This document shows positions 53,182-62,183 of a stretch of 64,000 bases of DNA, piece by piece. The notes below the pieces were generated by a model. That model was not told where the DNA came from. It saw only the letters and a list, made by a program, of their open reading frames with translations, and did not search any database. Every line of letters starts with the position of its first letter. Positions within the stretch are counted from its first letter, which is position 1. The translations under genes and the position numbers were made by a program. Source of the stretch: Bacteroidetes bacterium 43-16 (GTDB lineage: Bacteria > Bacteroidota > Bacteroidia > Chitinophagales > Chitinophagaceae); assembly GCA_001897525.1 (NCBI GenBank), contig MKTB01000007.1, positions 62,001 to 126,000 of the forward strand. Direction: 5' to 3'.

Positions 53182-54345
53182 TCACTTTATCATGCTCCCT
53201 ACCCAGGCACCGCTGGCAAAACAAGCCTGCAGCAAGTAACCGCCCGTAGGAGCATCCCAATCCATCATCTCCCCGCAACAATAAACAGCAGGAAACTGTT
53301 TCAGAGAAAGGTCATTATTTAATGCACTGAAAGGTACACCCCCAACCGTAGAGATAGCCTCATCAACAGGCCTTAAAGCTTCAATGGTAAAAGGAATGCG
53401 TTTAATAAATTGTCCCAGGAAGTGCCTGTCCAGGAATTCCTCTTTCCTCAGCTTATGCTTAATATAAGCCACCAGAGCTTTGGCAATTTTCAATTGCTTC
53501 AAGCCTTCTGTGGGATTTTTCGCCTGTTCCAGGATATGGATAATTTTTTCGAGGCTAAAGCCCGGCTTCGCATCCAGTAATAATGCTTTATTTCCCTGTC
53601 TGAATGCACCATTGAGGTAAAAAACAGGTGCCCCTTCAAAACCATATTGCGTAACTACCAGCTCTCCATACTTTTCCTTTTGTCCCAGGTAGCAGGCAAC
53701 ATGCTTTACAGGCTGCCCCTCGAATGCCCGCACCGCCTCCGGCAACGCGATCTCGAAACCGGCATTACTTGCCTCAAAAGGAACTACCTCTATACCTTTT
53801 CCCCGGAACAGTTCCAGCCACTTACCCGTAGCACCAGTCTTAGACCAGGAAGCACCTCCTAAAGCCAATACCAGTCTATCATAAGCTTTAGTTTCCTCGT
53901 TCCCCTCAACCAACAATGTAACCATATCTGCATCAAAATCGACCATCTGGCAGCCGAACAGGAACGTAGCCCCTAAGCGTTTAAGATAAGCCAGCCAGGC
54001 ATTTAAAACATCTATGGGCTTAATATGTACCTGTGGAAAAACCTTGCCGGAGGAGCCGATATAAGTGGGAATGCCAATCTTGTCCAGGAAAGCGACCAGG
54101 TCGTCTACATCAAATGCCCGGACCATCTCACGGATCTCCTCCCGGTCATACATCTCCAGGAAAGCAGGCTGATCGATACGGTTAGAAAGATTAAAACCAC
54201 CATGCCCGGCAACCAGGAATTTCCTTCCGGCAGCTTTCTTCTGTTCGTAAAAAGTCACGGCATGGCCGCGCTCAAGCAATAGAGTGCCCGCCATAAGCGC
54301 AGCAGGCCCCGTTCCGATGATGATTACCTGTTTAGCTGATTCCAA
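53182..54345 (-). CDS. HI0933-type flavoprotein (TIGR03862-like NAD(P)/FAD oxidoreductase)
   Basis: 387 residues. The FAD-binding start is VIIIGTGPAALMAGTLLLERGHAVTFYEQ. AGRKFLVAGHGGFNLSNR, GKVFPQVHIKPIDVLNAW and the C-terminal VYCCGEMMDWDAPTGGYLLQACFASGAWVG match this flavoprotein group. The reaction is unknown. It is the last gene of a minus-strand series that starts with a toxin-antitoxin pair. Confidence 0.88.
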   Translation of the reverse strand: MESAKQVIIIGTGPAALMAGTLLLERGHAVTFYEQKKAAGRKFLVAGHGGFNLSNRIDQPAFLEMYDREEIREMVRAFDVDDLVAFLDKIGIPTYIGSSGKVFPQVHIKPIDVLNAWLAYLKRLGATFLFGCQMVDFDADMVTLLVEGNEETKAYDRLVLALGGASWSKTGATGKWLELFRGKGIEVVPFEASNAGFEIALPEAVRAFEGQPVKHVACYLGQKEKYGELVVTQYGFEGAPVFYLNGAFRQGNKALLLDAKPGFSLEKIIHILEQAKNPTEGLKQLKIAKALVAYIKHKLRKEEFLDRHFLGQFIKRIPFTIEALRPVDEAISTVGGVPFSALNNDLSLKQFPAVYCCGEMMDWDAPTGGYLLQACFASGAWVGSMIK

Positions 54346-54368
54346 TATTATTTTCCTTACTATAGCAA

Positions 54369-54821
54369 TTACAATAAACGACTGTCCCAGATAAACAGCT
54401 CGGTTTCTTTTATCTTAATCTTATTTGAAAAATCAGGATGCCTGGTATTGATCACATAATTAGATTCCCTGGGCAATACTGCAGAAGGCACTTTGAGCAA
54501 TAAAGTTTTTTGAGACTGGTACCATTCAGAGCCCAGGGCCTGTAGTTCCGGGTAGCTTTGTATCGATTTCCAGTTGGCGGGCAACTGGTCCAGGTCAATC
54601 GTTGTGATATCCTTTGGTCCTACCTTCGCTTCAATGATCAGCAATTTATACGTCTGGTCAATCCGGATACCCGAGCGATGCACCACCAGTTCCAGCGTGG
54701 CTAATGAAGCCGACCCTCCGGTATAAATGACCATTTCTTCATTTTTATTCCAGCGGTTAGCTACGCCAGAGGCCACTAAAGCATTTGCGTACTGTTCCTT
54801 TCTTATATTATACAGCAGCAT
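54369..54821 (-). CDS. RES-domain toxin
   Basis: 150 residues. The RES motif residues are visible: Arg23 (NRWNKNEEM), Tyr33 (VIYTGG), Glu44 (SLATLELVVH) and Ser113 in KVPSAVLPRESNYVINTRHPDF. Family members degrade NAD+ and stop growth. The antitoxin gene is 5 bases upstream, the usual order for RES-Xre modules. All key residues seem present, so it should be active. Confidence 0.92.
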   Translation of the reverse strand: MLLYNIRKEQYANALVASGVANRWNKNEEMVIYTGGSASLATLELVVHRSGIRIDQTYKLLIIEAKVGPKDITTIDLDQLPANWKSIQSYPELQALGSEWYQSQKTLLLKVPSAVLPRESNYVINTRHPDFSNKIKIKETELFIWDSRLL

Positions 54822-54826
54822 AGTTC

Positions 54827-55264
54827 TTAAACATTTTCTCCATACTCCATAGCAGTAAGCCGGTTATCGATCAGGCTGATGCCCGATATCGTATCCATGA
54901 AATCCATGGGAGCCTTTTCGTCTAAAAAATAGTTGGGGGCAGCTAACCACTGCTCAAAAACAGCTGTAGTACCAAACACAGCAATACCATGTTTAAATAA
55001 AGATAAAATGGAAATGATGTGCTCTTTGGTATTGTCTTTTAGATTCGCCTCTTTAGAACGGTAGTTCCTGAGGGTACGCGGCGTAATATTCAGCCAGTTG
55101 GAAATAACTGTATCATTCAAGGTAACCAGCTCATCCATCAATTCTATGTAAGTATTATTTACATTGTTTTTGGAGAGATAAAAGTACACGCTGCCCGGCT
55201 CATTGACCGTAGGCAACTCTTTCATAATTTTATTGTATCCTTTATTAGGGGCTTCGCTTTTCAT
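54827..55264 (-). CDS. Xre/MbcA/ParS-type antitoxin
   Basis: 145 residues from the ATG at 55264. An ATG at 55222 (residue 15) is also possible. NDTVISNWLNITPRTLRNYRSKEANLKDNTKEHIISILSLF is the Xre-like helix-turn-helix and following helix. AVFEQWLAAPNYFLDEKAPMDFMDTISGISLIDNRLTAMEYG is the MbcA/ParS toxin-binding domain. It neutralises the RES toxin and likely represses the operon. Confidence 0.92.
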   Translation of the reverse strand: MKSEAPNKGYNKIMKELPTVNEPGSVYFYLSKNNVNNTYIELMDELVTLNDTVISNWLNITPRTLRNYRSKEANLKDNTKEHIISILSLFKHGIAVFGTTAVFEQWLAAPNYFLDEKAPMDFMDTISGISLIDNRLTAMEYGENV

Positions 55265-55345
55265 AACACCATCTTTACTACAAATATAACATTTTTCCGA
55301 ATCAAAAAGGACTTTTTTCCCAATTTTAACCAAACTAAAACATGG

Positions 55346-56413
55346 CTAATTCAACTTAACGCGAGGGTCGAGTTTTGTATAGAGGAGATCGGTAATGGTG
55401 CTGATCACTACAAAGATGGTGGCGGATACGAGGACCGCACCCATAACAACCGGGAAGTCAAATTTATCCAAAGCGTCCACCGTCAGTTTGCCCAGGCCTT
55501 TCCAGCTAAAGATAAACTCCACGAAGAAAGAACCCGCCAGCAACTCTGCAAACCAGCCTGAAATGGCGGTAACCACAGGATTGAGCGCATTAGGCAAAGC
55601 ATGCTTAAACACCACCCTGCTTTTAGAAAGCCCTTTAGCATAAGCCGTGCGTATATAATCCTGGGACAGCACATCTAGCATGGCGCTCCTGGTAAGCTGC
55701 GCGATAATGGCCAGCGGGCGAATGCCCAGGGTAATGGCAGGAAGTATTAAATGGCTGAGTGCTAAACGTCTTCCGCCAAAAGGATCATACTCCCACAAGC
55801 TACCTACCATTTGCAAGCCGGTAAAATCAGACAGCAGGTAGCCGAAGACATAAGCAATGATGAGCCCGGCAAAAAAGCTGGGTGCGGAAATACCGATCAC
55901 ACTGGAGAAAATAGCACTAAAATCCCAGAACGTATTTTGCCTTAAGGCAGCGAGGATACCCAGTAATATACCAAAAACCGTAGCAATGATCATGGCAGCA
56001 GTTGCCAGTACAAAAGTGCCCGGTAGCGAATCAGATAAAATATCCCAAACCAATCTTTTACTCTGGTAAGAACGGCCGAAATAGGGCTTTTTAGCCACCA
56101 GGTCATAATCATCCCCCAAAGCAACCAAAGACGAATATTGGTACTTCTTATGACTCACACTGTCCGAAGCATGTACCGTTAGCGGCAGCAGGTCATTCAG
56201 GTAATAGCCATACCGGGTTAACAGTGGCTTATCCAGGTTCAGCTCCTTACGCACATTTTCCAGGGAAGCGACATCCGATCTTTGCCCCATCGTCAACCTT
56301 GCCGGATCACCGGGCAAAGCATTGAACAACACAAACACCAGGGTGACCACGCCCCATAATACAGAAAGCGAATAAAAAATACGTTTTAAAACAAAGCTGA
56401 GTGTCATCGTCAA
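55346..56413 (-). CDS. DppB-type ABC transporter permease, no adjacent partners
   Basis: 355 residues. The N-terminal VLKRIFYSLSVLWGVVTLVFVLFNALPGDPARL is the DppB start. A large periplasmic loop (about 55-125) follows. YIRTAYAKGLSKSRVVFKHALPNALNPVVTAI is the EAA loop that contacts the ATPase. Normally such a gene sits with a second permease, one or two ATPases and a binding protein. Here the neighbours are a toxin-antitoxin pair and a peptidase, so the partners must be elsewhere. The substrate is probably a peptide. Confidence 0.9.
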   Translation of the reverse strand: MTMTLSFVLKRIFYSLSVLWGVVTLVFVLFNALPGDPARLTMGQRSDVASLENVRKELNLDKPLLTRYGYYLNDLLPLTVHASDSVSHKKYQYSSLVALGDDYDLVAKKPYFGRSYQSKRLVWDILSDSLPGTFVLATAAMIIATVFGILLGILAALRQNTFWDFSAIFSSVIGISAPSFFAGLIIAYVFGYLLSDFTGLQMVGSLWEYDPFGGRRLALSHLILPAITLGIRPLAIIAQLTRSAMLDVLSQDYIRTAYAKGLSKSRVVFKHALPNALNPVVTAISGWFAELLAGSFFVEFIFSWKGLGKLTVDALDKFDFPVVMGAVLVSATIFVVISTITDLLYTKLDPRVKLN

Positions 56414-56502
56414 TGGTTGCGTGGTATATGGAAATGCCTTAAAATTAAATACAAAATACTTAAATAACCGCTTTTTACCTTGCTAAAGCCATAAAAGCAG
56501 CT

Positions 56503-57477
56503 TTAAAGTAAATAAATATACTGCACTAACGTTTGCCCTACCGCCTTTAATGTTGCCGTATCAATATGGCGCATATCATCATCAGTGGTATACCAATAGT
56601 CCACAAAACCCGTACCGGAGTCTTTCGGCAGATCAATGATATCAATCGTAGGGATGCGGGCTATACTATTAATGAACACATGATCATCCGTGATCATGGC
56701 CTCTTCTTCTTGCACAAAATAAGCAGCGTAACCTGCCTGAGCCGCAGCATGCCACACCTCCTGCTGCAAACGCGGTGCATATTTTGCAGCATACCCCTCC
56801 AGGGCAAAACGGGCATTACGCCCACCCACCATGTCCAGCAAAATACCGCCAAATGCCCTGTATCGTGCTATATGCGGATGCTGTGCCCAATATTGTGCAC
56901 CCAGTCCATAAGACTCGGCCCCCCATTTCGCTTTTCCATAGTCCTCCACATCTGTAAACAAGATATCAATACCCAAAGTACTGTCCACACGATAAGCCTG
57001 CAGCAGGCGTGCCAATTCCAGCAATACCCCAACACCACTCGCACCGTCATTAGCACCAGGCACGGGTTTTGATTTTTTATTCCGGTCGGCCCAGGGCCTG
57101 CTGTCCCAATGTGCCAGCAGTAATAAACGCCTAGATGCTTTTGGATTAAAAGAACCGATAAGATTGATACAGCGCAGCTTTTTCTTGTCTTTAGCCGTTA
57201 AAGTGGTTTCCTGCCGGAAAACCGTATCGGCAAATTGAAGCAGGCATTGCTCCAGGTAAGCAGCACAAGCTTCCTGGGCTGCCGAGTTAGGCAGTCTCGG
57301 GCCGAAGGCCACCTGCTGCCCGATGTAGTCATAAGCATTCTGCGCATTAAAAACAGGGAGTTCCCGGTAGCTGCCCTTTGGATTATTGACTAAAGCATTT
57401 CCTTGTTCAAAGAAAAGCACCATTGCTATCAGCAGGACAATAGATTTGAGAGGCGACCGTTGTTGTATCATACGCAA
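56503..57477 (-). CDS. M28-family glutaminyl-peptide cyclotransferase-like enzyme
   Basis: 324 residues. A hydrophobic signal segment lies at about 11-29. FGPRLPNSAAQEACAAYLEQCL, LAHWDSRPWADRN, GANDGASGVGVLLELARLL (Asp144), DVEDYG (Glu178) and TDDHVFIN (His266) give the zinc-binding and catalytic pattern of M28 glutaminyl cyclases like the Porphyromonas enzyme. It would turn N-terminal glutamine of exported proteins into pyroglutamate. Several signal peptides in this window leave Gln at +1. An aminopeptidase role cannot be excluded. Confidence 0.82.
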   Translation of the reverse strand: MRMIQQRSPLKSIVLLIAMVLFFEQGNALVNNPKGSYRELPVFNAQNAYDYIGQQVAFGPRLPNSAAQEACAAYLEQCLLQFADTVFRQETTLTAKDKKKLRCINLIGSFNPKASRRLLLLAHWDSRPWADRNKKSKPVPGANDGASGVGVLLELARLLQAYRVDSTLGIDILFTDVEDYGKAKWGAESYGLGAQYWAQHPHIARYRAFGGILLDMVGGRNARFALEGYAAKYAPRLQQEVWHAAAQAGYAAYFVQEEEAMITDDHVFINSIARIPTIDIIDLPKDSGTGFVDYWYTTDDDMRHIDTATLKAVGQTLVQYIYLL

Positions 57478-57485
57478 AGCAGAGG

Positions 57486-59009
57486 CTATTTAAGAAACTT
57501 CCCGATGAGCGGCATCGTTTTCAGCTCAGATCGCTCTAAACGTAAGACCAGCAAACAAAACAGCCCAAACAATACACAACCGGAAGCAATACGGATAAGC
57601 ACATGATCCGGACCGGAGTACAGCTCCCCGATCTTATGCTGAACAAAATAAAGGACAACAATGGAGACTAGGTAAACCGCTATTCTCTTCACCGGATAAG
57701 GCACCGGGAAATAGCGCTGCCCTACCAGGTAGCAAACCACTACCATAGAGGCATAACAAGCTAAGGTGGTCCATGCCGCTGCCCACATTTCATATTTCGG
57801 AATAAAGAAATAATTACCGGCCAGCGTAATGGCTGCACCGAACATGGTGATGGCTACACCGATCCTCATTTTATTGGTCACCTTATACCAGGTTGATAAA
57901 TTATAGTAAATACCACTCAGTACATTGGCAAATAATAACACCGGCACGATATACAAACCGGAATGGTACGCTTTACCCAGGTAATTGATCCAGATATCTT
58001 CTAAAAATAAAGCCGTAGTAAGGAAGGCCAGGCAAACAGTGATCACAAACCATTTCATCACTTTGGCATACAGATCGGGCGCGCTTTTATCCTGTGCCCG
58101 GCTGAAGAAGAAAGGTTCTGCAGCCATCCGGAAAGCGGTAATGAACATCGTAACAACAATAGAAACCTTATAGCTGGCTGAATAAATACTCTGGATCGTT
58201 TTGGCATATTCCTCTGTATTATCAATATACCAGATCAACATCTGACGGTCGATCACCTCATTGGCCACACCGGCAAGGCCGATAAAGATCATAGGTGAAG
58301 CATAACCAAACATTCGCTGCCAGAGGCCCGGCTCAAACTTAAACCGGAACTGCTTCCATTCTGCAAACAGGGCCAGGAAGGTAAAAATGCTTTGCAATAA
58401 ATTGGCAAATAAAACCAAGCTGACAATATCATATTTACGGCTGATCCCGGCCCAGAAGCCATCCGGACTGGCAGCGATCAATTTAGGCATGATCACCAGG
58501 AAAAAGAACACGCCCAATATATTGATCACGATACCAAACACCTTGATAAAAGCATACTTCCGCGGTTTCTGCTCCTGTCGCAGGCGGGCAAAAGGAATCG
58601 TCTGCAGGGTATCAAAAAACAAGATCCCGATAGCCAGGTTAATATAATTGACATGATCGCTCAGCACAATAAAGTCGGCCACCGGCTGCCGGAAAAAATA
58701 CATGGTGGCACAAAGCAACAAGGTACTGATGATCAGGGAACCGAAAGCGGTATTATAAATATTGCGGGAATTGGTTCTTTCCAGGGAGCAAAAACGGAAG
58801 TAAGCCGTTTCCATTCCATAAGTAAAGATGACATTTAACAGGGCAAAATAGGAGTAGATCAGGCCTATACTACCATATTGGATCACTTCTCCGGGGTTAA
58901 CCAGGAAATAAGTCAACAGCGGTGTCATCAATGCATTCAGCATCTTAGCAGCGACCGCACTTGTGCCATACCAGATCGTTTGTCCGGCTAGTTTTTTTAC
59001 TTCTGACAA
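57486..59009 (-). CDS. polysaccharide/oligosaccharide flippase (MOP superfamily)
   Basis: 507 residues with about 14 membrane segments. The N-terminus LAGQTIWYGTSAVAAKMLNALMTPLLTYFLVNPGEVIQYG matches Wzx-like transporters. It moves lipid-linked glycans across the cytoplasmic membrane. It is encoded 8 bases before the M28 gene on the same strand, so the two are probably co-transcribed. No surrounding glycosyltransferase cluster is present. Confidence 0.9.
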   Translation of the reverse strand: MSEVKKLAGQTIWYGTSAVAAKMLNALMTPLLTYFLVNPGEVIQYGSIGLIYSYFALLNVIFTYGMETAYFRFCSLERTNSRNIYNTAFGSLIISTLLLCATMYFFRQPVADFIVLSDHVNYINLAIGILFFDTLQTIPFARLRQEQKPRKYAFIKVFGIVINILGVFFFLVIMPKLIAASPDGFWAGISRKYDIVSLVLFANLLQSIFTFLALFAEWKQFRFKFEPGLWQRMFGYASPMIFIGLAGVANEVIDRQMLIWYIDNTEEYAKTIQSIYSASYKVSIVVTMFITAFRMAAEPFFFSRAQDKSAPDLYAKVMKWFVITVCLAFLTTALFLEDIWINYLGKAYHSGLYIVPVLLFANVLSGIYYNLSTWYKVTNKMRIGVAITMFGAAITLAGNYFFIPKYEMWAAAWTTLACYASMVVVCYLVGQRYFPVPYPVKRIAVYLVSIVVLYFVQHKIGELYSGPDHVLIRIASGCVLFGLFCLLVLRLERSELKTMPLIGKFLK

Positions 59010-59167
59010 GGTTGTTTCATTTTAAACCACAAACTTAGGGCAATTTATAATAAGAGGCAGGAAAATGATGCGTGTGATATTACCTAATTATCAAGTGACT
59101 GAAATATGCCGAGGAGTATCCCGCAAAAATTCGTAAACTTGCGCATCTCAAAACAACAACAAAAGAA

Positions 59168-59944
59168 ATGTCCAGAACCCCAAGTATTCTCATCGTGAAC
59201 GATGATGGTATTACAGCACCCGGCATTGCACGCCTTATTGAAGCTGTTCAGCATTTAGGAACGATTACAGTAGTGGCACCGGATAGTCCCCAATCAGGAA
59301 TGGGACATGCCGTAACCATCGGCAATACACTGCGCCTGGAGCCTGTAGATATTTTTCATGAATTAGGGGTTGAGGCCTACCAGTGCAGCGGCACGCCGGT
59401 AGATTGCGTGAAGATAGCCCAGGACATCATCCTGAAACATAAACCCGATCTCTGTCTGAGCGGGATCAATCATGGCTCTAATGCCTCTATTAATGTCATC
59501 TATTCCGGCACTATGTCTGCAGCTATGGAAGCCGCTATTGACGGCATCCCCGCAGCAGGCTTCTCCCTCATGGACTTCAAATGGGATGCGGACTTTTCTG
59601 TAGCCCAGCAGGTAGCCCGTGAAGTGGCCGAAAGAATGCTGGCCTCCAGGCTTCCGGAGAATTTTCTCTTGAATGTAAATATTCCCCGTTGCCCGGCAGA
59701 AGAGTTCAAAGGCATCAAAGTGGCACGCCAGGCGATGGCGCAATGGAAAGAAAATTTTGAAAAACGAATTGACCCAAGGGGAAAAGATTATTACTGGATG
59801 ACGGGCAAATTTGTCAATTACGATGTAGGCCTGGACACCGACCTTGAAGTGCTGAAAGAAGGCTATGCCTCTGTGGTACCGGTAAAGTTTGACCTGACCG
59901 ACCAGGAGGTAAAATCATGGCTTAAAAGCAGCTGGAAGATATAA
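59168..59944 (+). CDS. surE: 5'/3'-nucleotidase SurE
   Basis: 258 residues. ILIVNDDGITAPGIARLIEAV carries the metal-binding Asp pair, followed by APDSPQSGMGHAVTIG, CSGTPVDCVKIAQ and LCLSGINHGSNASINVIYSGTMSAAMEAAIDGIPAAGFSL. All catalytic residues appear intact. It hydrolyses nucleoside monophosphates and short polyphosphates. It is monocistronic, with duplicated terminator sequences after the stop. Confidence 0.96.
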   Translation: MSRTPSILIVNDDGITAPGIARLIEAVQHLGTITVVAPDSPQSGMGHAVTIGNTLRLEPVDIFHELGVEAYQCSGTPVDCVKIAQDIILKHKPDLCLSGINHGSNASINVIYSGTMSAAMEAAIDGIPAAGFSLMDFKWDADFSVAQQVAREVAERMLASRLPENFLLNVNIPRCPAEEFKGIKVARQAMAQWKENFEKRIDPRGKDYYWMTGKFVNYDVGLDTDLEVLKEGYASVVPVKFDLTDQEVKSWLKSSWKI

Positions 59945-59966
59945 AAGTAGCTAAGCAGATTAGCGA

Positions 59967-60018
59967 AACCTATAAGGTTTTTAAAACCTTATAGGTTTTT
60001 AAAACCTTATAGGTTTTT
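59967..60018 (+). terminator. tandemly repeated terminator after surE
   Basis: CCTATAAGG and CCTTATAGG with TTTTTAAAA spacers occur as one 5' arm and two copies of the 3' arm (CCTTATAGG twice), ending in TTTTTTT. Two alternative hairpins are possible. Confidence 0.72.
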
Positions 60019-60060
60019 TTGCAGGATGGCCAAAACTCATACGGAACAACAATAAAGAAA

Positions 60061-60084
60061 AAGCCACTCTTTCCAGAGTGGCTT
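60061..60084 (-). terminator. terminator after PorP/SprF gene
   Basis: AAGCCACTCT (60061-60070) pairs with AGAGTGGCTT (60075-60084) around TTCC. On the minus strand TTTTTCTTTATTG follows. Confidence 0.85.
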
Positions 60085-60115
60085 AAATATTTGTACTTGT
60101 TTTGTCTAATAAGGA

Positions 60116-61162
60116 TTAGAACTTAGGACAAGAGAAGTTGTAGCGTTTTCTAACGATCTTATCAATTACACCGTTATAAATAGCAGACATTTCCAATGCA
60201 CCCTGTCCCTGGTTGATCTGGTTCATACCGGAAAGCGTTACATCATAGGCAAAGCCTAACTGCCATTTTCCCCATTCAAAACCTACATATGGCGCAATTG
60301 CATCACCATATCTGTACCAGGCACCTAAGTATAAAGTAGTATTGCTATGATCTTCGTCATTATAAGGGTTCAGGATAAATCCTACCGCACCACCAATCAA
60401 TAATTCATAAGCAGAACCTTGTTGTTGGTACATAGTGCTCAAATAAGCAACTGTATTAGGGTTTAAGTTCAACTGACCACCTATATAACCGTTAATACGG
60501 GAGTGAATACGTACATCAGCCGCAACGTTTTGCCCGGTGAACTTCTCAACAGGTCTGGTTAAGTGAAAGTAAGATACCCCTGCATAGACCATTGCATTCT
60601 CAGAAGCTTTACCGGAATACAACAAACCTGCGTTAAAATCAGGATAAGTAAGATCTGCATTCTGTAAATTTTCCTGTGTAGGCAGGTAAACATCAGGGCG
60701 GCTCAGATCGATCTGGTCACCGAATACCAGCTTAGAAAAATTCACTGATTTTTGAACTAAAGCAGCCTGAACACCTAAGGAAATATGGTGCTGTTTTTCC
60801 AGGCCCAATGCTTTATGATAAGCCAGGGAAACACCGGCATTAATACTTGTTAATGCACCTGTACCGGCTCTGTCATACAACAGGTTTAAACCGAATCCGA
60901 AACCATCACCTTCAGGCAACTTATCTCTCAGGATCTGCCTGTCGTAAGAGATAGAACCTGTCATATATGGATTATTAGAAACATTATACCATTGCGTTCT
61001 CGCAATAGCCGTCATCCTAAAATCTGTATTAATAAGGCCGGTGTGAGCCGGGTTTAAGTTTAATGGTGAGGAGAAATATTGAGTAAAGTGCGGATCTTGA
61101 GCAATAGCATCAGAACCAACACCCATCAAAGCGACTGTAGCACCTAATAAAATTTTCTTCAT
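60116..61162 (-). CDS. PorP/SprF-family type IX secretion membrane protein
   Basis: 348 residues from the ATG at 61162. Upstream codons to 61228 are unlikely because a signal peptide starts here (MKKILLGATVALMGVGSDAIA, then Gln). QDPHFTQYFSSPLNLNPAHTGL is the PorP/SprF signature, followed by about 14 beta strands. It anchors the gliding/secretion machinery in the outer membrane. It is a lone paralogue, so the usual PorK-N operon is elsewhere. Its terminator is at 60061. Confidence 0.93.
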   Translation of the reverse strand: MKKILLGATVALMGVGSDAIAQDPHFTQYFSSPLNLNPAHTGLINTDFRMTAIARTQWYNVSNNPYMTGSISYDRQILRDKLPEGDGFGFGLNLLYDRAGTGALTSINAGVSLAYHKALGLEKQHHISLGVQAALVQKSVNFSKLVFGDQIDLSRPDVYLPTQENLQNADLTYPDFNAGLLYSGKASENAMVYAGVSYFHLTRPVEKFTGQNVAADVRIHSRINGYIGGQLNLNPNTVAYLSTMYQQQGSAYELLIGGAVGFILNPYNDEDHSNTTLYLGAWYRYGDAIAPYVGFEWGKWQLGFAYDVTLSGMNQINQGQGALEMSAIYNGVIDKIVRKRYNFSCPKF

Positions 61163-61280
61163 TGATTTGAATAAATTTTGATGATTGTTCAGGGTAATAT
61201 TCTTGTCAAATATACTCCAAATATTCACATTCCTATAACTTTCTTAATTTTTTTTCTAAAATTTGAGCAATGGCCTCATT

Positions 61281-61934
61281 TTAAAACTGCAATTTGCTGC
61301 CGAAAGCCAGATCCCCGGCATCTCCCAGCCCGGGAACAATATACCCTTTAGCCGTCAATTCTTCATCAATATCGCCTGCCCAGATGTGCACTTCCGGGTA
61401 TTTGCGCAACACCGTTTCCAGGCCTTCTGTACAGGAAATCACCGTAACGATATGGATCTGTTCCGGTCTGCCAAATTCCAGCAATCCCTGTATGGCCAGT
61501 AATAAAGAAGCCCCGGTGGCAAGCATAGGATCGGCGATGATCAATATCCGCCCTTCCAGGTCCGGACAGGTGACATAGTTTTGCTCAATTTCAAAGGTCC
61601 CGTCATTTTTATTATGCTTCCTGTAAGCAGCTATAAAGGCTGCATCTGCATGATCAAAATAATTTAGCAAACCATGATGCAAGGGCACTCCTGCTCTTAA
61701 TATGGTCGCTAAAACAGGTTGTTTCTCTAAAACTTGTTGCTTTTTCAGTCCAAGTGGTGTTACCACCTCTACCTCTTTAAATGATAACATTTTACTGATC
61801 TCATAAGCAGCAATTTCGCCGATACGTTCCGTATTTCTTCTGAAACGCATCTTATCTTTTTGAACCTCAACACTTCTTATTTCCTGCATCCAATTGGATA
61901 CCAGCGAGTTTTGTGCGCTTAAATTTGTTATCAT
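61281..61934 (-). CDS. upp: uracil phosphoribosyltransferase
   Basis: 217 residues. ILRAGVPLHHGLLNYFDHADAAFIAAYRKHN, LIIADPMLATGASLLLAI (PRPP loop) and GDIDEELTAKGYIVPGLGDAGDLAFG are Upp hallmarks. It salvages uracil to UMP. A promoter-like TAATTTTG lies upstream at 61988-61995 on the minus strand. Confidence 0.96.
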   Translation of the reverse strand: MITNLSAQNSLVSNWMQEIRSVEVQKDKMRFRRNTERIGEIAAYEISKMLSFKEVEVVTPLGLKKQQVLEKQPVLATILRAGVPLHHGLLNYFDHADAAFIAAYRKHNKNDGTFEIEQNYVTCPDLEGRILIIADPMLATGASLLLAIQGLLEFGRPEQIHIVTVISCTEGLETVLRKYPEVHIWAGDIDEELTAKGYIVPGLGDAGDLAFGSKLQF

Positions 61935-62183
61935 TTTGTAAATAGCATTCGATTGGTATGCAAAATATGACTTTCTTTACTCCTATGCAAAATTAAGTGC
62001 TCCCATTTCACTGGCATTCATGGTGCTGCAACAAGTACCGGCATTAAACCGATTCAGGCCAAAACAGGCAAAAACCGGAGTATTTAAATTCAATTTAAAC
62101 CTAACAGTTTGTCAAATATCTAAGTACTTAAGTCAAATGATATAAATAAAATTTATTTTTGTAGTATCAAGTTTAAAACAAAC

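Noticed and set aside
59967-60018. Short repeats after surE as a CRISPR array
   Set aside because: Only three short arms of one inverted repeat exist, with no unique spacers, and they form terminator hairpins.
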